Of a stretch of 64,000 nt of DNA, positions 55,158 through 64,000 are shown one piece after another. Where the stretch lies: positions 33,289,700-33,353,699 of the forward strand of contig JASXTE010000001.1 in assembly GCA_030280995.1 (NCBI GenBank), written 5' to 3'. Under the pieces are notes generated by a model that saw nothing but the letters and a program-made list of their open reading frames with translations, searched no databases and was not told the origin of the DNA. This stretch comes from Hemileia vastatrix. Its lineage: Eukaryota; Basidiomycota; Pucciniomycetes; Pucciniales; Zaghouaniaceae. The stretch's first letter is position 1. Each line of letters opens with the position of its first letter. Both the position numbers and the translations under genes were made by a program.

Positions 55158-55969
55158 TGTCAAGGTCCCCTTTTGCTCTAGAAGATTTGGTACGGGGTTT
55201 TAACAAGGATTTTAAGGATTAAAATGGCTTCTCAACAAATTGGTACATATTTCTCAATCAAGGATGATTATTTACTCAATGATAAGAGGTAGGATTTAAA
55301 TATTAATATATTTTATAGATTAGAACTACGTGAATGTAACTACTAATGTTATAAAAGTATAAAAATAATTTGTTTTTATTGTAAATAAGTAAAATAAGTA
55401 AGTAATTGAAGGAATGAATCAAAAAAGCACAAAAAGGAAGGGCCTTTTATAGGAAAAATGTGAGAAAACAACACATGGGATTAATATCCCCTAATACAAG
55501 AGTATGAGAGGGAAAACTTAAAAAAAGAAATTATGTGAAATAATAGAACCTGTACTAAATAGTGCGTAAATAAAAGTATTGATTTTATTTGAAATAAAAA
55601 TTATGAACCCTTTAGTCCGTCACCTTTTAGTGTGAGAAACATTTGATTTGAAATATAGAATCAATAAAATCTAATTAAAGGAATTTGAAAAGTAGTTTTC
55701 TTTTTATAATTTTTTATATATATTTTTAATACTAGTTTTTATTCCCATCTCATCTGTATTATTGAACATGGTGTTTGGGAGTAAAAATATATGTTGGAAA
55801 ATTACTTATTTTTATTAATTATTTACTTAGTGTACTTAGTTAGTTAATTGTAATTAATACATAAGTATTTAGTAAGTAATTAATTATTAATAAGGATCTC
55901 AAAGGCATGGCTTCACCTCAGTAAGATAATTAATTATTTTACTGGGTAAGTCTAGTAGCCTGGCTGACA
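55158..55969 (-). repeat. 3' LTR of chromovirus B
   Basis: TGTCAGCCAGGC...CCTTGACA on the minus strand. TATAAAAGG on the minus strand at 55443-55451. Very similar to the copy at 62921-63732. Confidence 0.94.
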
Positions 55970-56004
55970 CTCCCTCACTCTAAAAAAAAAACAATAAAAA
56001 AATG

Positions 56005-59000
56005 CTATGATTTTTTACTTTTATACTTTTTTAATAGAGTAGGAAGATTTGATATCTCCTTCCCAGGTATCCAAGAATCATATTCAGATGATTTATTCTT
56101 CAATCTCAATAAGTATTCTGTACCTTTTTCAGCAGTGACTACTCTGTCATTTAGAATTTTATAAATTTCTGCTGTTTCAGTGATTTCATTTGGGGTTTTC
56201 TTTGGTCTTCCCCTCCTTTTTGGAAATAAATCACTATTGGATGTATAAGGTTTCAGAAGAGATATTGGAAAAACAGGATGTTTTCTGTCATATGGAGAAT
56301 ACAAAATAACCTCAACTTCATTATCTCCAATCATTCTTCTGACAAAAAATGGACCAACAAATGGGTCTTTCAATTTGTTATTACCTTGTCAATTGAAGTG
56401 GACTGTAGAAATCAACACTTCATCACCCTTTTTAAAAGTGTATTCTTTATGGGATTTGTCCCATCTCTTCTTCTCATATTCAAATGATTTTTCAATACAT
56501 TTTTGAGCATGATTTCTGCAAAGTTGTTGCATTTGAAGAAAAGGTTTAACACCAGGATGTATATCCAATTTAGGTATTTTGTTATTGAGAATTTGGGCAG
56601 GAGTGTTTGGAACATATCCAAGCCAGAGCTCAAAAGGCTTTCTATGAGTAACAGAATGAACAGTGCTGTTATAAGCAAATTCTAACCCAGGAAGTAAAGT
56701 AACCCAATCATGAGTGAATCTGTCATTATCTTTATACTCAAGGCCAAAGGCACAGTACCTTCTTATCATGTCTTCTCAAGTCTGAATCATTCTTTCAGCT
56801 AAGCCATCAGTCTGTAGATGATGGGCAGTAGAAAGTTTCAGATCACAACCACAAACATCCATCAGAGACATCCAAAATTCAGAAGTAAATTTAGGGTCTC
56901 TGTCAGAGATTATGGCTTTAGGAAAACCAGAAGTATTAAACATATGAGACCACCATAAGAAAGCTAATTCTTTAGTGGAAAAATCCTTGTGAGTAGGGAT
57001 AAATTTACACATTTTTGTGAATCTGTCCACAATAACCCAACAAGAGTTATAACTGTATTTACCAGCAATAGCTAATCCTGTTACAAAATCCATGTTTATT
57101 ATTTGCCATGGTGCATCAAGAGGTTCAATATGTTGCATTAATCCAGCTCTCTTACCAGTCAATCTTTTTGATTTTTGGCAAGAATCACAAGATTCAACAT
57201 ATAATTTGGTGTCCTCAGACATATTAACCCACCAAGCAGTGTTCTTAATTCTGATCATTGTTTTTTCAAGATCAAAATGTCCAGCTAATATGTCATCATG
57301 ACAAATTTTCAAGATGATTTCTCTCATAGAAGGAGGAGTAACAATAACATTACTCAACTTTCTTCTATAATATAGATATCCTTCATCAATTGAAAATTTA
57401 CCTTTTTCCAAAGCCTTCTGGTACTTTGGTGGAAGGGTTTTAATTAATTCTTGTATTGAAGCATTCTTTGGATCATTTAATATGGTGCATAACTTTTTCA
57501 AGTCATTGTCCTTATCATATGAATCCAGAATAAGCTGTAATAGCTCTTCCTCCATATCAACCACATATATCCCATGTATATGAATAATTTCATCCTTAGG
57601 GTCATAAGCAGGATTAGAGTCATCATTTGGTAAAGGTAACCTTGATAACATATCCACATTTGAGTGAACAATGCCAGCCCTATGAATAATTGTCATTCTC
57701 CCTCTGTATTCTTGAACAGCTAACTGCCATATGAGAATATGTCTGTTAGGTTTTTTCAAATTTAAAAGGGATTTAACTGCACTGAAGTCAGTGACAAGTT
57801 CAAATTTCTGGTCATCTAGGTAATAATGTAGCTTTTCTAGAGACCACACTACAGCTAAACATTCCAATTGAGTAGCACCATATTTCAATTCACTATTTCT
57901 CAAGGTTCTTGAAATATAACAAATTACTATATCTGATAATTTATCATTCATCACTTGTTTTTGGTGGAGGGAAGCACCCAGACTAATAAAACTGGCATCA
58001 GTATATAAAACAAATGGCTAAGTAAAGTCAGGTAAAGCAAGAATAGGTGCTGACATCAAACAGTGTTTCATAGTGTCAAAAGCTCTTTGTCTTTCAGTAT
58101 TCCAGACAAAAGCAACATCCTTTCTAGTTGAATGGGTAAGGGGTAAAGCTATGACTTGGTAGTTTTTAATATACTGTCTATAGTATCCACACATTCCCAA
58201 AAAACTTTGGAGCTCTCTAACTGTAGTAGGAGCCTTCACCTGTTGTATGGCTGCCACTTTGTTTTGGTCAACACATATCTGTAAGCCTGAAACAACATGA
58301 CCAAGAACTTTTAAAGAATGGAAACCAAATTTACATTTCTTCAAATCAAGTGTCATATTTATTTCATCCATTTTCTGGAATACTTTACACAGGTAATTAA
58401 GATGGTCCTCAAATGTTTTTGAGAATATAATGATATCATCAATCTTAACCATCAGCCATCCTTCAATAATCTCTTGATGGAATGTGTTATCAATGACTTT
58501 TTGGAAAACTGAAGGGGCATTTTTAGGGCAAAAAGGCATCCTAATATACTTATAAATACCCATATGAGTAGCAATCATCAGAGAATTCTGAGAATTTTTC
58601 TCAACAGGTACCTGGTGATATCCCTTGTTACCATCTAAACAGCTGATATATTTAGCTCCCTGTAAAGTAGCATGTATAGAGCTAATTCTAGGTAAAGGGT
58701 AGATATCATCAACAGTATAAGTATTTAATGCTCTATAATTACCACATAACCTGGCTTTATCTTTCTCATAAGAAATTAGGACAGGTGAGATAACACAATA
58801 TTTAGGTGTTTCAACTACCTTTTCAATAATATTCATTTTCAAAAGGGTAGAGATATTGTCTTCAATATCTTTTCTCTTTGTGGGAGAAGCAGGATAAGGC
58901 TTCTTCTTTAAACTAGGTGGCATATCAGTTAACGGAAAATACAATGAAAGTTTCATTTCCTCTTTAACTAATCCCAGTTCATTTGACCCATGAGCAAAGG

Positions 59001-62000
59001 CCATAGGAAAAGACTTTATCAAGTTAATGATGGAATATTTATCCTCACCAGAAAGTTGTTCTCCAAAAGAGGCATTGTCAATTTCAGACATAAGGGCATG
59101 CATTTCTTTTGTAGTTCTTCCTTTATATTGAACCACAGAATTACATGTGTTCAATTCTGGTTTTAATAATTTTTTAGGGGAGGAAATCTTAAATTTTCTC
59201 TTCCCATTTATCCCCATTGTGAAAAATTGGTTTGAGGGATCCAATTTAATGCCATATTTGGTTAAAATATCATTACCTACAATAAACCAATTGCTTAAGT
59301 TATCATTTTTCATGACAACAAAATCACAAATAGCTCTTACAAACCCATGGTTATATTTAAAAAACACTTTGGCTTTGTATTTACCAATGGGGTACAAAAC
59401 AGAGCCATAACCTCTCCAATTTTCAGAAATGGTAGGCATCAGTTTTGATTTATAGTCTTGATCCACTGAAGCAAGTGCTTTTAAAGATACTACGCTTCCT
59501 CCAGCTCTAGAATCCAGAACAACTTCAATGCTGGTTCCATTGATCAAGACTGGTGCCTTGAGAGGGGCAATAACAATTGAGCTATCCTCAATGTTCTTTA
59601 TGATCTCAGCATCTTCAACTGTAGATAAATCATTATTATCAATATCAATATTATTTAAATAATGGATATCCTCTTCCAGCATCAAGATTTCTTGTTGAGA
59701 TTCATATGAAATATTGCTGGAACAATCACTTGAAGTATCATCCAGTGCCACTGTGTCATCAGCATGCTCCTCTGTTTGTTCTACAAGATTTATCTTCTTG
59801 TCACAAACATGGCCCTTCTTCCAAGGTTTGCTGCACTTGAAACAATTTTTTGTTGCATAATTTTTAGGTGCAACAGGGGAAGAAGGCTTCCCAACCTTTT
59901 CCAGAGGTTTCTGTTGAAACGTTGAGGGTTTTTCCCAAGTGGTTCTAGGAATGAATCTTCTGGCATCATACTTGTTGTTTAGAAGAATCTCATTACAAGT
60001 ATTGATGAAAGAAGAAGGTTCTCTGGTGAACTCAGTCCTAGCCACTATCAAGTCTCTCAGAGAAATTGGTAATTTTTAGAGGATCCTGTCCTTCCATAAC
60101 TCAAACTTCATCTTTGGGTCCATAGCTCTTAATATTTTTACAAGTTTCATTAAGAACTCAATAGGTTTATTAGTAGAAGAACTATATTTAGTTTCCTCAT
60201 ACTGCCTCTGTTGAGCCATCCTAAACTTGGAGCCCCCAAATTTTGCTTTAGTTAATTTCTTCCAATCTTCCCATGAGTAATCATTCCCATCTTATAGGAC
60301 AGATTCATACCACATAAGGGCTTCATTGGTAAATAAAGAAATCAACTTAGTCACAAATTCCTCATCTGGGAGTTTGTAAGAGTTTTTCAAGTTATCAATT
60401 CTGCAAATAAATTATTGCCAATCAGAAGAAGAATAACCATCAAATGTTGGATATTGGTCAAGTTTTGGCCATTTCTTTTTATTTGAAGGAGTTTCCTTAG
60501 TATTAACTTGTTTCTGAGTAAGAAGCAGCTGTAACTTCTCTAATTGGGCTGTAATCTCATTTTTTAATCCTTCTGTTGAAGATCCTGGTGCATCATCAAT
60601 TTTTGTTGGAAACACAGTGGTATCAACAGGTATTTCTGGATCTATTTTTATTTTAGATGAACTAGCCACAGGTAATATTTGAGCATCCTGCACTATATGT
60701 TCCTTCACAGAAATGTCATTCAACAATGAATTCAATTTTTCTTCAATGGTTGTTAGTCTTGTTTTCATTTGTGGAAGACTAGATGAACTCTCATTGATAG
60801 TTGCAAAAGATAACTGATTTTTTTTGAAAAGATGAATAATGGTCATTCAATCTCTTCAGATTTATCTTATCTATCTCCAGCTCTTCACAATAGATAGATA
60901 CAGTATCTTTTAATTGAGATAAATCATTTTTGATATTTTGCCACAAAGCAACCTACTTTTCATGAGTTGCCTTATAGTTAAACAAATCATCTGAAACTTT
61001 CTGCAATTCACTCCTTAAGGATTGATACTCTTGCTCAGTTAATAAACTATTAAACTTCTGAGTTAATTGCATGTTGTTCATAATATGGTTCTTCTTTGCA
61101 ATAATATCTCTCAAGTACTCATCATTAATCTTTGCTACATCTGGAGTGTTTCTCAATAAGGAAACTGAGTAACTTTCCAGACTCTCATAAAACTCAGGGT
61201 CAAGAGTTTCATCAATTACAGCCATATCAGGGTTAATCATTGAAGTAGCAATTAAAAGTAAAGGATTAGATACATGAGTGATTTGTCTACTACTCCCAGC
61301 CTCTACTGGTCTCAAGGTTTCATCTTCCCTTCCAGATTTACCTGAAGGAACAGAATCAGCTACAAGAAATGGCACTTGAGAATCAATAGAGGGGATTACC
61401 AAGGTTTGCTGGGTATGACCATATTTGGCTTCCTTCTTCTTTTGCCTCCTTGATAGGGATGAGGAGGTGTGGGGTTTACCTGGGTGGGTCTTGACGGACC
61501 TGCCTGAGTCAACTGATGCTGGTTTTGAGACAGGTTGTCCCACTGGGTGTTTAACCAGTCCCACTGCCACTTTGCCACTTCCACCTTCTCCTCCTGGGAC
61601 TGGGGATCCAATTGTTGTTGATTCTTGGGGGGAAGAGGTTTCTTCTTCTCTTGAAGGAGGGAATCTATTTTTCTTACCTTCTCTTCCAGAGAATTTACCT
61701 TTGCCTTTAGTTAAAAATTTTCTGCCTTTAACTCCTTTATGTGAGATGACAGGCTCTTTACTTGTTGGGGAAGTGGCATCTTTTTTATTTTGAAGCCTTT
61801 TGGAAGTTCTTCTTGTTGGCTTACCACGGGCTTCTGATCCTGAGGTTTGTCTACTAGGACTTCCACTTCTTCCATCTCTACATCCTGCTTGGGGCAAGGA
61901 TTTATTAATCTGAGAAATTTTTCTTGTTAAAGGAGAACTTACAGAAGTAGGCTCATCATAGTCAATCAAGTCAAGTTACTCTTCACATGCAGCAGAGCTA

Positions 62001-62010
62001 CTTTGGTCAT
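56005..62010 (-). pseudogene. Chromovirus B gag-pol polyprotein
   Basis: One ancestral frame with a few breaks. N-terminal polar region 60953-61969; coiled segment 60412-60846 (one frame change near 60850-60950). The 58018-60051 block has gag end, CFKCSKPWKKGHVC knuckle, protease LDSRAGG (Gly to Arg in the D-S-G motif) and RT with VKIDD (Tyr to Lys in YIDD). The 56776-57954 block has RNase H, CDSCQKSK and the integrase DDE with DGLAERMIQT. The C-terminal 56005-56373 block ends in a chromodomain-like WIPGKEISNLPTLLKKY. Stops are at 58018, 56770-56775 and 56374-56388. The start near 62010 is frame-shifted. Confidence 0.92.
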
Positions 62011-62124
62011 TAATTTTAAGCCTTAACTGAAATAGAGAAAAGATACAATAGATGAATTAGTTTTTTATTTTTAATTTTTATTTAACAGAAATAAAATAAA
62101 AATAATAATAATAAATTTTTTTTT

Positions 62125-62460
62125 AGGATAAAAATCAACTAAATAAAATTAATTTATTAATTCAAAAATAATTTTAAAACCAGGATTATAAGATAATCAA
62201 CTGAAGAAATAAATTAAAATTAATTAATAATTATTATTTTCAGGATTTAAATCAACTAAATAATTACCAGGACTTAATGTCAACTGAAGTAATCAAATAT
62301 GAGTTTTATTAATTAAAAAAAAATTATTGAACTACCAGGACTCGAGTTCAACTGAAATAATTAAATATAAATTATTTATTAATTAAAAAAATATTATTGT
62401 CAGGACAATTTGTCAACTGGAACAATTAAAATTTAAATTAATCAGGACAAATGTCAACTG
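62125..62460 (-). repeat. Leader hairpin array of chromovirus B
   Basis: Seven copies on the plus strand at 62125, 62181, 62241, 62268, 62336, 62401 and 62443: CAGGAC/T, spacer of 4-9 nt, then complementary RTC, AA bulge and CTG. GAC pairs with GTC and GAT with ATC in different copies. Same motif and place as 25701-26002 in A. Confidence 0.7.
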
Positions 62461-62739
62461 AAAAATTATAATAATTAATATTAAAATATAATTGTTTTAT
62501 TACTTCTGGGACTAAGAACACTTATTGCTCTATTATGGTCAACCAGGAAAAATAAAAATAAATATAATAATAAAAATAAATTCCAAATTACCAGACACCT
62601 CCCCCTGTAAAATGAGCAAATTAATGCCACTTACAGAGTGCTGAGTAAAAGGAAATACGTAGCAGATGAAGAGTGAAGAGTAACCCAAAAATAGTAATAT
62701 CAATAATTACCACGATATATACAACGTTTAGTCAGTATA

Positions 62740-62785
62740 TGAACCTAAGTTTTGGAGCGCGGTTTGATTCCCGTTTGCAGCAAAA
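62740..62785 (+). other. tRNA-like antisense segment in leader of B
   Basis: GCGGTTTGATTCCCG with TTTAGTCAG about 35 nt upstream, on the strand opposite to the element. Counterpart of 24285-24345. Not a complete tRNA: anticodon arm missing and T-stem weak. Confidence 0.35.
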
Positions 62786-62920
62786 ACTTTTGTCACGTGA
62801 CGTATGACGTTCGTCGTTTTCTCACCTCTCTCGACCTTTACAGGTACTTGTACACTGATGGTCCCTTTGATTACGCCTCAATTAACGTTGCGCCATCAAT
62901 ATTTCGGAAAGGTTCCCAAT

Positions 62921-63732
62921 TTTCAAGGTCCCCTTTTGGTCTAGAAGATTTGGTATGGGGTTTTTACGAGGATTTTAAGGATTAAAATGGCTTCTCAACA
63001 AATTGGTACATATTTCTCAATCAAGGATGATTATTTACTCAATGATAAGAGGTAGGATTTAAATATTAATATATTTTATAGATTAGAACTACGTGAATGT
63101 AACTACTAATGTTATAAAAGTATAAAAATAATTTGTTTTTATTGTAAATAAGTAAAATAAGTAAGTAATTGAAGGAATGAATCAAAAAAGCACAAAAAGG
63201 AAGGGCCTTTTATAGGAAAAATGTGAGAAAACAACACATGGGATTAATATCCTCTAATACAAGAGTATGAGAGGGAAAACTTAAAAAAAGAAAGTATGTG
63301 AAATAATAGAACCTCTACTAAATAGTGCGTAAATAAAAGTATTGATTTTATTTGAAATAAAAACTATGAACCCTTTAGTCCGTCACCTTTTAGTGTGAGA
63401 AACATTTGATTTGAAATATAGAATCAATAAAATCTAATTAAAGGAATTTGAAAAGTAGTTTTCTTTTTATAATTTTTTATATATATTTTTAATACTAGTT
63501 TTTATTCCCATCTCATCTGTATTATTGAACATGGTGTTTGGGAGTTTAAATATATGTGGGACAATTACTTATTTTTATTTATTATTTACTTAGTGTACTT
63601 AGTTAGTTAATTGTAATTAATACATAAGTATTTAGTAAATAATTAATTATTAATAAGGATCCCAAAGGTGTGTCTTCACCTCAGTAAGATAATTAATTAT
63701 TTTACTGGGTAAGTCTAGTAGCCTGGCTGACA
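62921..63732 (-). repeat. 5' LTR of chromovirus B
   Basis: Near-identical to 55158-55969. Minus-strand TATAAAAGG at 63206-63214. Internal neighbour reads ATTGGGAACCTTTCC, the probable PBS at about 62906-62919. Confidence 0.94.
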
Positions 63733-63737
63733 ATTAT

Positions 63738-64000
63738 CTCTATAGGTTCCGGTTCTCTCTCTGTGCTATGTGGCATTAAAGAATTGATGCTCTTTTTAAT
63801 TCTGCATTGATTGCACTGAATTTCACTAGGAGGAAAAGAATGTGGTAGTCCCTCTTCTGCTTTGTGATTTATCAGTTGACTTATGACCCTCATGCTAATG
63901 TGTCCCAACCCTCTGTGCCAATGCATAAGAACTTGGTCATTCCTATCCATTTTCTCAGAATCAGGATGGCATGGAGGATACAGCAAGATGTGAGGAGCTT
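63738..64000 (-). pseudogene. GAG-pre-integrase region of copia C1
   Basis: LMHWHRGLGHISMRVISQL and CNQCRIKK give the H...H and CX2C zinc ligands of the GAG-pre-integrase domain that precedes copia integrase. Continues off the window. The open frame runs to the chromovirus B insertion site. Confidence 0.8.

Larger units (their letters stand above)
55158..63732 (-). mobile_element. Chromovirus B
   Basis: Minus-strand full-length element with LTRs 62921-63732 (5') and 55158-55969 (3'), each 812 bp, and perfect target copies ATTAT (55153-55157, 63733-63737). Polypurine tract at about 55970-55985. Shorter leader than A because it lacks the solo LTR. Coding sequence is less damaged than in A. The 5' LTR inner end reads TTTCA for TGTCA. 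Confidence 0.94.
21261..64000 (-). mobile_element. Ty1/copia element C1, host of the right-hand nest
   Basis: Minus-strand copia element scattered by insertions. In transcript order: GAG-pre-integrase zinc region (63738-64000), [chromovirus B], integrase (about 54600-55157), RT (53323-54571), [solo LTR W2 with its passengers], RNase H (22523-23063), and the 3' LTR (21261-22433). The order IN-RT-RH defines copia. The 5' end is off the window. Removing W2 plus one 5 bp target copy rejoins the RT-RNase H reading frame through a conserved HW..L.HL stretch, which supports the reconstruction. Confidence 0.7.

Noticed and set aside
62740..62785. tRNA gene
   Set aside because: B-box-like core only; no acceptor pairing, short D-to-T spacing and no anticodon arm.

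Overview
This looks like a block of nested transposable elements from a very AT-rich fungal nuclear genome; I recognise no ordinary host gene. A basidiomycete is suggested by short GT-AG introns (59-83 nt), a basidiomycete-style Cys-cluster protein, fungal-type Ty3 and PIF/Harbinger proteins, and a Tet-like 2OG-Fe(II) oxygenase of a type I associate with rust fungi (Pucciniales). The rust assignment is inference from families, not proof.

Left part, 1-20.4 kb. A decayed Ty3/gypsy element (Ty3-1, minus strand) runs from beyond base 1 to 12308. Its 3' region carries a 1.58 kb (TTTTA)n array, a solo LTR (1742-3687, TSD TGGAT) that itself contains another solo LTR (1868-2665), and a tandem duplication. 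A 233 bp MITE (5854-6086, TSD TAT) sits in its integrase region. It abuts an LTR (to 14194) that interrupts the Myb-like gene of a PIF/Harbinger transposon (H-a, about 14195-20420). H-a carries a solo LTR (17194-17966, TSD AAACC).

Right part, 20.4-64 kb. A copia element on the minus strand (C1, 21261 to beyond 64000) is the host for most of what follows. A solo LTR of the same LTR family (W2, 23064-53322) lies between its RT and RNase H. Into W2 went a chromovirus (A, 23364-32966, TSD AATAA) and a Harbinger transposon (H-b, 33719-53211). H-b was in turn hit by a younger Ty3 element (Ty3-2, 40601-53095, TSD ACGT). A second chromovirus (B, 55158-63732, TSD ATTAT) lies in the integrase part of C1.

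Most notable points. (1) Both Harbinger copies carry, besides transposase and a divergent Myb/trihelix-type gene, a Tet/JBP-like dioxygenase gene with a conserved intron. (2) The two Ty3 elements share 25 copies of a small hexaloop hairpin, inside and outside coding sequence, with compensatory stem changes, plus three longer conserved hairpins. (3) Their protease and polymerase frames are joined by a conserved -1 slippery heptamer. (4) Ty3-2 carries a spliced Zn-cluster gene on its antisense strand next to the 3' LTR. (5) The chromoviruses have a separate array of bulged hairpins in their leaders. Nearly all transposon genes here are broken by stops or indels; Ty3-2 is the most intact.
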